From VRUE01 sp963704505 (GTDB lineage Bacteria; Actinomycetota; Thermoleophilia; Solirubrobacterales; 70-9): a DNA stretch of 64,000 bases. Positions within the stretch are counted from its first letter, which is position 1; every line of letters starts with the position of its first letter. A program made the translations under genes and the position numbers. The DNA lies in the NCBI GenBank assembly GCA_963704505.1, contig OY969912.1:2914001-2978000 (forward strand). The letters run 5' to 3'. The notes beneath the pieces were generated by a model that was not told the origin of the DNA, made no database searches, and saw nothing but the letters and a program-made list of their open reading frames with translations. Positions 57,501 to 64,000 of the stretch are shown piece after piece.

Positions 57501-59083
57501 ACAGGCATCACTCCATGTCTTTTCTTGGGCTTCTCGACGTGTTTGGTGCGCGCCATGCGGAGCGCCTTGACGATCGTCGGGCGTGTCTCACGCGGGTCGA
57601 TGATGTCGTCGACCACCGCGTTGCCCGCGGCGATGTAGGGATCGATCTGCTGGCGGACCGCGTTCAGCATCGTCTCGCGGGTCGTCTCGGGGTCGTCGGA
57701 GGCCTCGATCGCCGAGCGGCCGATGATTTCCACCGCGCCCTCGGCGCCCATCACCGAGATCTCGGCTCCGGGCCAGGCGACGATCAGGTCCGGCTCGTAG
57801 GCCTTGCCGCACATCACGTAGTAGCCGGCGCCGTAGGCCTTGCGGACGATCACGGTCACCTTCGGCACCGTCGCGCGGCTGACCGCGTAGAGCATCTTCG
57901 CCCCGTGGCGGATGATCCCGGCGTGCTCGACCTTCGAGCCGACCATGAAGCCGGGAACGTCCTGGAGGAAGACGAGCGGGATGTTGAAGGCGTCGCAGAG
58001 GTTGATGAAGCGAGCCGCCTTGTCGGCCGAGTCGTTGTCGAGGATCCCGGCCAGCTGCTTGGGCTGGTTGGCGACGATCCCGACCGGCTGGCCGCCGAAG
58101 CGGGCGAAGCAGGTGATCAGCGACTTGGCGAACTTCGGCTTGATGTCGAACCACTCGCCGTCGTCGACGATCTCGGCGATCACGTCGTACATGTCGTAGG
58201 GCTGGCGCGAGGAGTCGGGGACGATCTCCAGGAGCTTCTCCGACATCCGGTCGATCGGGTCCGCCACATCGGCGCGGACCGGAGGCTTCTCCTCGAAGTT
58301 CTGCGGGAAGAACGAGAGGTAGTCCTTGATCGCGCGAATGCAGGCCTCGTCGTCCTCCACCTCGAGGTCGCCGACGCCGGATTTACGGCAGTGGACCTTG
58401 GCCCCGCCGAGCTCCTCCATCGAGATGTCCTCGCCGGTCACCGCTTTGGTCAGGTGCGGCCCGGCGAGCGCCATCGCGCCCTGGCCGGAGACCATCGGCA
58501 CGAAGTCCGAGAGCGCCGGGATGTAGGCGGTCCCCGCCGCGCAGGGCCCCATCATCGCCGCGACCATCGGGATCACCCCGGACATTTCGACCTCCTCGCG
58601 AAAGAGGTGGCCGGAGCCGGCGAACAGCGAGCCCGCCGCCTCCTGGATGCGGGCGCCGGCGGAATCGAGCAGCCAGACGAACGGCATCCGCTTGGAGAGG
58701 GCCATCTCCCGCAGCCGGGTCGCCTTCAGCTCCCCGGTCATCCCCATCGAGCCGGCCATCACCGTGAAGTCGTAGGCGGCGATGCAGCAGGGCCGGCCGT
58801 CGATGTCGCCCCAGCCGGTGATCACGCCGTCGGCCGGCGCCTCCACCCCGTCCATCGCCCGCTGGGCGAAATGCGGCCGCCCGTGGATGCCGAGCTCGAC
58901 GAAGGTGCCGTCGTCGACCAACAGGTCGAGGCGCTCGCGGGCGGTCAGCTTGCCGCGCGAGTGCTGTTTGGCGATCTTCTCCTCGCCGCCGCCGAGCTTT
59001 GCCTTCTCACGCCGCTCGTGCAGCTGCTCGGTCAGCTCGTCAAGCGGTGCTGTGCCTGGCAGCTTGTGGTCGGTGTCGCTCAA
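57497..59083 (-). CDS. Acyl-CoA carboxylase, carboxyltransferase (beta) subunit
   Basis: A 528-residue carboxyltransferase of the PccB/AccD type: KLTARERLDLLVDDGTFVELG, MTGELKATRLREMA, LVFLQDVPGFMVGSKVEHAGIIRHGAKMLYAVS and VIVRKAYGAGYYVMCG (the two oxyanion regions). It carboxylates a short acyl-CoA with carboxybiotin. No biotin carboxylase/carrier subunit is encoded nearby, so the alpha subunit must come from elsewhere. TTG 59083 is preceded by AAGAGGAGAG. It is the first gene of the five-gene operon. Confidence 0.92.
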   Translation of the reverse strand: MSDTDHKLPGTAPLDELTEQLHERREKAKLGGGEEKIAKQHSRGKLTARERLDLLVDDGTFVELGIHGRPHFAQRAMDGVEAPADGVITGWGDIDGRPCCIAAYDFTVMAGSMGMTGELKATRLREMALSKRMPFVWLLDSAGARIQEAAGSLFAGSGHLFREEVEMSGVIPMVAAMMGPCAAGTAYIPALSDFVPMVSGQGAMALAGPHLTKAVTGEDISMEELGGAKVHCRKSGVGDLEVEDDEACIRAIKDYLSFFPQNFEEKPPVRADVADPIDRMSEKLLEIVPDSSRQPYDMYDVIAEIVDDGEWFDIKPKFAKSLITCFARFGGQPVGIVANQPKQLAGILDNDSADKAARFINLCDAFNIPLVFLQDVPGFMVGSKVEHAGIIRHGAKMLYAVSRATVPKVTVIVRKAYGAGYYVMCGKAYEPDLIVAWPGAEISVMGAEGAVEIIGRSAIEASDDPETTRETMLNAVRQQIDPYIAAGNAVVDDIIDPRETRPTIVKALRMARTKHVEKPKKRHGVMPV

Positions 59084-59115
59084 ATTCTCTCCTCTTTTGC
59101 TGAGATCGCTCTAAA

Positions 59116-59592
59116 TTGGAATGGATGGGAACGCTCGCAATAGCGCTCGCCTGCCTCGCGGTCGGCTGCCCGGGCCCTCCCGCGGCTGAAGCTCCGCCGC
59201 CCAAGCCGTTCTCGCTCTCCTTCGAGAAGAGCGGCGGGCTGAAGCCGATGCCGGAGAAGCTGACGATCGACCCGGGGCGCCACGCGGAGGCCACGATCGC
59301 CGGCACCGGGGCCGGGACCCGCACGGTGCGCTTCCGCGTCTCGAGGAAGAAGGTCGGCATCCTTCAGAAGGGCTTTCGTCGAGCGGGATTCCCCCAGCTC
59401 GAGAGCCCCCTCCCCGGGAACTGCGCCGACTGCTTCATCTACACGATTCGATACCGAGGACACGAGGTGACGATCGACGAGGCCGCGATGTCGGCCGAGC
59501 TCCGAGACGTGGTCACGAAGCTCGAAACGATCGTGTTCGACCACGTGATCAGTCCCGCGCCCGAAGAACTTCCTCACCGACCCTTCCACTGA
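59116..59592 (+). CDS. Small secreted lipoprotein, unknown function
   Basis: A ~158-residue protein with a short hydrophobic signal segment and a lipobox (IALACLAVGCPGPP). The mature part has a basic beta-rich domain with a CADC pair (LPGNCADCFIYTIRYRGHEVTID), an emfourin-like pattern. TTG 59116 or ATG 59125 may start it; the latter leaves no positively charged n-region, so the lipoprotein call is moderate. The 3' end overlaps the convergent enoyl-CoA hydratase gene. Confidence 0.55.
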   Translation: MEWMGTLAIALACLAVGCPGPPAAEAPPPKPFSLSFEKSGGLKPMPEKLTIDPGRHAEATIAGTGAGTRTVRFRVSRKKVGILQKGFRRAGFPQLESPLPGNCADCFIYTIRYRGHEVTIDEAAMSAELRDVVTKLETIVFDHVISPAPEELPHRPFH

Positions 59593-60356
59593 GGGTCGCG
59601 CTTCTCGAAGAAGGCGGTCACGCCCTCGACGATGTCCTCGGTGGTGAAGGTGAGGGAGAGCTGTGAGCGCAGGAACTCGAGCGCGTCGTCGATCGCCATG
59701 TCCTGTTGGCGGTACATGGCGTCGTGGCCCAGCCGCATCAGGACCGGGCTCTTCGAGGCGAGCTTGCCGGCCCAGTCGGCGACGGCGCCATCGAACTCGG
59801 CTGCCGGCACGACCTTGTTGGCGAGGCCGAACTCGACCGCCTGCTCGGCGCTGAGCCGCTCTCCAAGAAGCATCATCTCGTTGACCTTCTTGCGCGGGAC
59901 GTTGCGGTAGATGATCGACATGATCATGTAGGGGAAGGCGCCGACGTTGATCTCCGGCGTCCCAAAGGTCGCTCCCTCTTTGGCGATCACCAGGTCGCAG
60001 GAGAGGGCCAGCCCCATGCCCCCGGCGAGCACGTGGCCGTTGGCCGCGCAGAGCGAGGGCTTGCCGAGACGGGGCATCAGGCGGAAGAACTCGAGGAAGA
60101 GGTCCGAGGCGAAGTGTTTTTGGACGAGCGGCACGTCGGCGGCGAACCCCCCGAGGTCGGCGCCCGCGCAGAACGCCTTCTCACCGGCGCCGGTGAGAAC
60201 CACCGCGCGGACATCCTCGGCATCGCGCGCGGTGCGCATCGCGTCGACCAGTTCGGCGAGCATCTGGCCGGAGAGCATGTTGCGCTTCTCCGGGTTGTTC
60301 AGGGTCACCGTCGCGACGCCGTCGGAGACCTCGTAGGTGACGAGCTGGTCCGCCAT
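59574..60356 (-). CDS. Enoyl-CoA hydratase/isomerase family protein
   Basis: A 260-residue crotonase-fold protein. The oxyanion-hole segments AFCAGADLGG and ANGHVLAGGMGLALSCDL are present, and the second catalytic Glu is in FGTPEINVGAFP. The first catalytic Glu of true hydratases (normally in GGGCEL) is replaced by Gly (GGMGL), so it may be an isomerase or another crotonase-type activity. A TATCGT box lies 8 nt before ATG 60356, and an operator palindrome is at 60381-60398. Confidence 0.85.
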   Translation of the reverse strand: MADQLVTYEVSDGVATVTLNNPEKRNMLSGQMLAELVDAMRTARDAEDVRAVVLTGAGEKAFCAGADLGGFAADVPLVQKHFASDLFLEFFRLMPRLGKPSLCAANGHVLAGGMGLALSCDLVIAKEGATFGTPEINVGAFPYMIMSIIYRNVPRKKVNEMMLLGERLSAEQAVEFGLANKVVPAAEFDGAVADWAGKLASKSPVLMRLGHDAMYRQQDMAIDDALEFLRSQLSLTFTTEDIVEGVTAFFEKRDPQWKGR

Positions 60357-60380
60357 CGCCCGCCACGATAGCCGACTGGG

Positions 60381-60398
60381 AAGTAGGACGTTCTACTT
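60381..60398. promoter_or_regulatory. Operator AAGTAG-N6-CTACTT upstream of enoyl-CoA hydratase gene
   Basis: Two 6-bp arms in perfect inverted symmetry with a 6-bp spacer, ~25 bp upstream of the start of the enoyl-CoA hydratase gene. A near-copy lies at 63236-63253, upstream of the acyl-CoA dehydrogenase gene. Confidence 0.55.
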
Positions 60399-60410
60399 AC
60401 TACGGGGCGA

Positions 60411-61187
60411 CTACTGGATCAGCTGGTCCTCGCCGCCGCCGCCGATGAGCTTGTCGGTGCCCGGCCCGCCGGTGAGGATGTTGGCACCCGCGTCGCCGAT
60501 CAATTCGTCGTCGAAGGGGGAGCCGGTGACGTTCTCGATCGAGGGCAGGCTGTCGCGGCCGGCCGAGACACGCGACGTATGGGCGGCGAGGTCGACGGTC
60601 ACGCCCGCCGGTTCATGCGCGTAGCTCACCGTGTCGCTGCCGGGCCCGCCGTCGACGACGTCGTGTCCCTTTTCGGGCTCGATCGTGTCGTCGCCGGAAC
60701 CGCCGACCAGGGTGTCGAAGCCGATCCCGCCGGTGATCGTGTCGTTGCCCGGCCCGCCCTTGTCGGTGTCGATGCCGATGTAGCCGATGATCGTGTCGTT
60801 GCCGGCACCGCCTTCGACCGTGCCGTCGCCGTAGTTCTCGTTGAGGGAGTCGTTGCCCTCGCCGCCGGAGATGAACTCGTTGCCTGTTTCTCCGTCGATG
60901 CGATCGTCGCCGCCTTCCCCGAAGATGCGATCGCTGCCGCTGCCGCCGAAGACCCGGTCGTTGCCCTCTCCGGTGCAGATTCGGTCGTTGCCGCCGAGCG
61001 ACTTGATCAAGTCGCCTCCGCCTCCGGCGTAGATCACGTCCGGGCGCTTGGTCCCGGTCAGCGTGTCGTGGCCGCCGGTGCCGACGATCGTCGCCGCATG
61101 GCCGTCGCAGGTCGGCGCGGCGACCGCCGCTCCCGGCAGCGCCAATAGGGCCAGGGCAGCGGCGATGATTCCGGTCGGAAGCCTCAT
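60411..61187 (-). CDS. Secreted RTX (haemolysin-type Ca-binding repeat) protein
   Basis: A 258-residue protein with a clear signal peptide (IIAAALALLALPGAAVAA) and a single domain of Ca2+-binding nonapeptides (GGxGxDxhx: GGGGDLIKSLGGNDRICTGEGNDRVFGGSGSDRI and more). The repeats fold into a parallel beta-roll with Ca2+. No catalytic domain, so binding or structural role. A TATACT box lies 6 nt before ATG 61187. Large ORFs to 62783 in the same frame are not protein-like upstream of this ATG. Confidence 0.88.
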   Translation of the reverse strand: MRLPTGIIAAALALLALPGAAVAAPTCDGHAATIVGTGGHDTLTGTKRPDVIYAGGGGDLIKSLGGNDRICTGEGNDRVFGGSGSDRIFGEGGDDRIDGETGNEFISGGEGNDSLNENYGDGTVEGGAGNDTIIGYIGIDTDKGGPGNDTITGGIGFDTLVGGSGDDTIEPEKGHDVVDGGPGSDTVSYAHEPAGVTVDLAAHTSRVSAGRDSLPSIENVTGSPFDDELIGDAGANILTGGPGTDKLIGGGGEDQLIQ

Positions 61188-61193
61188 GCCGCG

Positions 61194-61199
61194 AGTATA
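61194..61199 (-). promoter_or_regulatory. -10 box of leaderless RTX gene
   Basis: TATACT on the minus strand, 6 nt before ATG 61187. Confidence 0.5.
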
Positions 61200-61222
61200 G
61201 GAACCGCCCATGCTTTCATCTA

Positions 61223-61243
61223 TCTTGAGTTGTCCAATCAAGA
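61223..61243. promoter_or_regulatory. Dyad TCTTGA-N9-TCAAGA before the CstB-like gene
   Basis: Six-bp arms in perfect inverted symmetry around a 9-nt spacer, 17 nt before the start codon. It shares TTGA-N9-TCAA with 9763-9785 and 63182-63198. Confidence 0.45.
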
Positions 61244-61259
61244 AAGGCCCGGCCCGCAC

Positions 61260-62657
61260 ATGCTCTTCCGTCAGATAATCCACGAGGACCTCGGCTGCGC
61301 CTCCTACCTGGTCGCCGACCGCGACGCCGGGGTGGCCGCCGTGATCGACCCCCAATGGGACATCGACCCCTATCGGCGCCTCGCCCGCCTGCACGGGGTG
61401 CGGATCGAGCACGTGCTGGAGACGCACAACCACGCCGATCACGTCTCCGGGCACGGGAGGCTGGCGAGGGCCACCGGGGCGACCCTTCACGTCCACGAGC
61501 TCGCCGAGGCCGGCTACCCGCACGAGCCGATCGCCGATGGCTGGGTCCTCGAGCTCGACCAGCTGAGGATCGAGGCGATCCACACACCCGGCCACCGGCC
61601 CGAGCACACCTCCTTTCTGCTCAGCGACAGCAGCCGAGGGGGTTCTCCCTGGGCGCTGCTGACCGGGGACTCGCTCTTCATCGGCGACGTCGCCCGGCCC
61701 GACCTCGCGGTCGAGCCGCGGGAGGGGGCGGCCGACATGTTCCGCACCCTCCACGAGCGCCTGCTCACCCTCCCCGACGAGGTCGAGGTCTGGCCCGGCC
61801 ACCTCGGCGGCTCGCTCTGCGGCGGCTCGGCGATCGACCTGAAGACCTCCTCGACGATCGGCTTCGAGCGGCGCCACAACCCGGCGCTGGCGATCGAGGA
61901 CGAGGCGAGGTTCGTCGAGAACGCCGTCGCCTCGCTCGGCGACCGGCCGCCGAACGTCGAGCAGATCGTCTCCTTGAACCGCGGCCCGCTGGTTCACGAC
62001 TTCGGCGTCCCCTCCCGGCTCACGCCGCACGAGGTCGAGGTCGCCGTCGCCGGTGGCGCGGTGGTCATCGACGGCCGCACCAACGAGGAGTTCGACGAAT
62101 CCCACATCGCCGGCGCCCTCAGTACCTCCGCCTATGACACCGGCTTCGCGACCAAGGTCTCGCGGGTCGCCCAGCCGGGCGCCGACCTGATCCTGCTCGC
62201 CGCCTCCGACAGCGACGAGCGCCAGGCCGCCGAGCTGCTCGCCGCGGTCGGCCTCACCGTGCTCGGCTTCATCGAGGGCGGGATGACGGCGTGGCGGACA
62301 GAGAGCCGCCCGGTCGAGAGCATCGAGCTGATCGACCCCGCCGAGCTCGCCACCCGGGTCGGATCCTCCGAGCCACCCCTCGTCCTCGATGTGCGCAACG
62401 CGGCCGAGTACGCCGGCGAGCACATCCCCGGGTCGCTCCACATCCCCTATGGCGAGCTCGGCGAGAGGTTCGACGAGCTGCCCCGGGACCGGCAGATCGC
62501 GACGATCTGCCGCGGCGGCAAACGCAGCGGCCTGGCGGCGTCGATCCTCCGTCGCGGGGGCTTCTCCGACGTCGTCCACGTCGGCCAGGGCGTCGGCGCC
62601 TGGCGGGCGCTCGGAAACCCGGTCGAGAGCGCCGGGTCGGAGTCTCCCGCGAACTAG
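61260..62657 (+). CDS. Persulfide dioxygenase-rhodanese fusion, CstB-like
   Basis: A 465-residue protein. Residues 1-~245 are an ETHE1-type metallo-beta-lactamase (HNHADHVSGH, HTPGHRPEH, GDSLFIGDVARPDL, WPGHLGGSLCGG). Two rhodanese domains follow; the first lacks the active-site Cys (LLAASDSDERQ), while the second has it (ATICRGGKRSGL). This order and the dead first rhodanese are those of CstB, which oxidises persulfides to thiosulfate. I chose ATG 61260; a TTG at 61230 would run through the dyad. Sulfide detoxification is the likely role. Confidence 0.88.
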   Translation: MLFRQIIHEDLGCASYLVADRDAGVAAVIDPQWDIDPYRRLARLHGVRIEHVLETHNHADHVSGHGRLARATGATLHVHELAEAGYPHEPIADGWVLELDQLRIEAIHTPGHRPEHTSFLLSDSSRGGSPWALLTGDSLFIGDVARPDLAVEPREGAADMFRTLHERLLTLPDEVEVWPGHLGGSLCGGSAIDLKTSSTIGFERRHNPALAIEDEARFVENAVASLGDRPPNVEQIVSLNRGPLVHDFGVPSRLTPHEVEVAVAGGAVVIDGRTNEEFDESHIAGALSTSAYDTGFATKVSRVAQPGADLILLAASDSDERQAAELLAAVGLTVLGFIEGGMTAWRTESRPVESIELIDPAELATRVGSSEPPLVLDVRNAAEYAGEHIPGSLHIPYGELGERFDELPRDRQIATICRGGKRSGLAASILRRGGFSDVVHVGQGVGAWRALGNPVESAGSESPAN

Positions 62658-62670
62658 CTCCGGCTCCGCC

Positions 62671-63159
62671 TCAGTCGACCTCGCGCAGCGAGCCGGTCTC
62701 AACCTCGTAGACGAATCCCCTGACGCTCTCGGTCCGAGGGATGAAAGGGCTCGACCTGATCGCCTCGATGCCGTCGCGGACATCGCCCTCGAGGTCGGAG
62801 AAAGCGAGCGCCGACCACTTCGGCCGCGTTCCGGTCTCGGCCTCGAGCCGGTCAGCGAACTCGTCGTCCTTGAAGGTCAGCATGCCGCAGTCGGTGTGGT
62901 GGATGAGGATGATCTCCTCGGTCCCCAGAAGGTTCTGGGAGATGGCGAGGGAGCGGATCACGTCGTCGGAGACGACGCCGCCGGCGTTGCGGATCACGTG
63001 GGCGTCCCCCTCGCTGAGGCCGAGGATCCCGTAGGGGTTGAGGCGCGCGTCCATGCAGGCAACGACGGCGACCTGCTTGGCCGGCGGCACTGGCAGGGCC
63101 GTGTCGACGCCCTTCGCGTAGGCGGCGCTGTTGGCTACGAGCTGGTCCGTCTGACTCAT
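62671..63159 (-). CDS. Beta-carbonic anhydrase
   Basis: A 162-residue beta-class carbonic anhydrase. The Zn ligands are visible as CMDARLNPYG (Cys, with the Asp-Arg dyad) and HHTDCGM (His and Cys). It interconverts CO2 and bicarbonate. I chose ATG 63159, preceded by AAAAAGGAGG, over the longer frame to 63258. The dyad TTGA-N9-TCAA (63182-63198) lies just upstream; the gene is divergent from the acyl-CoA dehydrogenase. Confidence 0.92.
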   Translation of the reverse strand: MSQTDQLVANSAAYAKGVDTALPVPPAKQVAVVACMDARLNPYGILGLSEGDAHVIRNAGGVVSDDVIRSLAISQNLLGTEEIILIHHTDCGMLTFKDDEFADRLEAETGTRPKWSALAFSDLEGDVRDGIEAIRSSPFIPRTESVRGFVYEVETGSLREVD

Positions 63160-63181
63160 GTTCTGCCTCCTTTTTGCATTG

Positions 63182-63198
63182 TTGAGTGAATTTATCAA
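63182..63198. promoter_or_regulatory. TTGA-N9-TCAA element before carbonic anhydrase gene
   Basis: Third occurrence in the window of the same core and spacing (others at 9763-9785 and 61223-61243). It lies 23 nt before the carbonic anhydrase start, upstream of its strong Shine-Dalgarno sequence. Confidence 0.4.
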
Positions 63199-63235
63199 GA
63201 TTGACGGGTCGGCTCGCCCGATCCGCATTACTTGA

Positions 63236-63253
63236 AAGTAGGAAGTGCTACTG
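63236..63253. promoter_or_regulatory. Operator AAGTAG-N6-CTACTG upstream of acyl-CoA dehydrogenase
   Basis: Same arms and spacing as 60381-60398 with one mismatch in the right arm. It lies 64 bp before the dehydrogenase start. An overlapping 12-bp palindrome TACTTGAAAGTA (63229-63240) may be part of the same site. Confidence 0.5.
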
Positions 63254-63317
63254 TCCACTCGCTTTTCTGGCCCGGCCCCCGTCGGCGCCGAAACCGTCGA
63301 ATTGAGGAGAGGGATCT

Positions 63318-64000
63318 GTGGCTACCACGGCGACCAACGGCAACTCGGTGATCAAGCCCGACCACGGCGCCGAGCGCAAGCACATGATCTTCACCCAGGA
63401 GCACGAAGACCTGCGCGAGTCGATGCAGGCCTGGGTCCAGAAAGAGCTCTGGCCACACCGCAACGAGTGGGAGGAGACCACCTGGCCCGACTCGGTGATC
63501 AAGCGTGCCGGCGAACTCGGATTCCTCGGCCTCTGCTTCCCGGAGGAGTACGGCGGCCAGGGCGGCGACTACTACTACTCGCTGGTCCGCGCCGAGTGCA
63601 TGAGCTACACCGGATCGGGCGGCCTGAACATGGGCTTCGTCGTCCATACGGACATGGTCCTGCCCCCGATCGAGATGCTCGGCACCGACGAGCTCAAGAG
63701 CCGCTACCTGCCCCCGGCGATCGCCGGCGACACGATCGGCTGCCTCGGCATCACCGAGCCCGACGTCGGCTCCGACGTCGCCAACATCCGCACCACGGCG
63801 ATCCGCGACGGTGATGAATTCGTCGTCAACGGCTCGAAGATGTTCATCACCAACGGCGCCCGCGCCAACTTCATCGTCCTCGTCGTCAAGACCGACCCCG
63901 AGAAAACGCACGACGGGATCAGCCTGCTGGTCGTAGACCTGCGCGACGAGAACGGCGAGACGGTTCCCGGCTTCAGCGTCTCGCGCAAGCTCGAGAAGAT
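63318..64000 (+). CDS. Acyl-CoA dehydrogenase (partial)
   Basis: The gene runs off the right edge; ~227 residues are visible. The N-terminal helical domain (ESMQAWVQKELWPHRNEWEE, FLGLCFPEEYGGQGGDYYYSL) and the FAD-binding middle domain (IGCLGITEPDVGSDVANIRTTA, VNGSKMFITNGARANFIVLV) follow the ACAD family pattern. It oxidises an acyl-CoA to the 2-enoyl-CoA, passing electrons to ETF. GTG 63318 has GAGGAGAGGG upstream. An operator shared with the enoyl-CoA hydratase gene implies a common beta-oxidation-type regulon. The catalytic Glu lies outside the window. Confidence 0.92.
   Translation, partial: MATTATNGNSVIKPDHGAERKHMIFTQEHEDLRESMQAWVQKELWPHRNEWEETTWPDSVIKRAGELGFLGLCFPEEYGGQGGDYYYSLVRAECMSYTGSGGLNMGFVVHTDMVLPPIEMLGTDELKSRYLPPAIAGDTIGCLGITEPDVGSDVANIRTTAIRDGDEFVVNGSKMFITNGARANFIVLVVKTDPEKTHDGISLLVVDLRDENGETVPGFSVSRKLEK

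Noticed and set aside
63160..63258. Longer start for the carbonic anhydrase gene (frame to 63258)
   Set aside because: The near-perfect AAAAAGGAGG and ATG at 63159 decide the start; the upstream segment holds operators.

Overview
The window is high-GC bacterial DNA (about 68-70% G+C by eye), densely packed with genes on both strands. It carries no rRNA, tRNA, CRISPR array, integrase or transposase that I can see. The gene set points to an actinobacterium: an actinobacterial-type integration host factor (20096-20470), coproheme decarboxylase HemQ with an FprA-type reductase, the small-protein trio DUF4235/Holin-X/DUF3618, YrbE/Mkl-type lipid-transport genes and a monothiol glutaredoxin beside BolA. 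My best guess is class Thermoleophilia (Solirubrobacterales-like). That placement is inference from gene content and style; no marker gene was compared.

Layout. 1-8.4 kb: two tandem cation/Ca exchangers, a lipoprotein, and a MoxR ATPase and CoxE-like VWA protein flanking an ABC exporter on the other strand, then a histidine phosphatase. 8.4-13.8 kb: a sulfatase divergent from a Stf0 sulfotransferase, an Rrf2 regulator, and a NitT/TauT- or ThiY-type ABC importer. 13.8-20.5 kb: a PAS-GAF-GGDEF-EAL protein, an AlkA-like glycosylase, a large GNAT protein divergent from an alpha-oxoamine synthase, and mIHF. 20.5-27.7 kb: a two-gene hypothetical operon, then a tightly coupled six-gene minus-strand operon (two MlaE permeases, MlaF ATPase, a frameshifted RND/MMPL protein, a thioredoxin-fold protein, a B3/B4-domain protein). 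27.8-41.9 kb: two secreted lipoproteins, an aldehyde dehydrogenase, MetH, a glycosyltransferase-flippase fusion, a membrane protein carrying two palindromic repeats in frame, HemQ and FprA. 41.9-47.2 kb: hydrolase, the BolA/Grx/ErpA Fe-S group, DegV, the small membrane trio, and a nitrilase-TetR operon. 47.2-54.2 kb: SDR, cyclase-AAA-TPR protein, epimerase and a secreted collagen-like protein. 54.2-64 kb: a five-gene acyl-CoA operon (carboxyltransferase, BKACE, OsmC, CaiB/racemase, MerR), an enoyl-CoA hydratase, an RTX-repeat protein, a CstB-like persulfide dioxygenase, beta-carbonic anhydrase and the start of an acyl-CoA dehydrogenase.

Control signals are unusually legible. Many genes have a TANNNT box 6-8 nt before the start codon, which suggests leaderless transcripts. 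Three operator families each recur within the window: TTGRCTGACCAGYCAA (nitrilase-tetR and aldehyde dehydrogenase), AAGTAG-N6-CTACTK (enoyl-CoA hydratase and acyl-CoA dehydrogenase) and TTGA-N9-TCAA (sulfatase/sulfotransferase, persulfide dioxygenase, carbonic anhydrase). Five convergent gene pairs share one CTAG as a stop codon on both strands.

The most unusual structure is a pair of related ~100-bp palindromes at 38872-38982 and 39274-39386. They lie in opposite orientation inside one open reading frame, and their arms have changed in compensating ways. A third, larger hairpin of similar architecture lies just upstream of metH. No stretch longer than 300 bases lacks a gene; the longest gap is 19844-20095.
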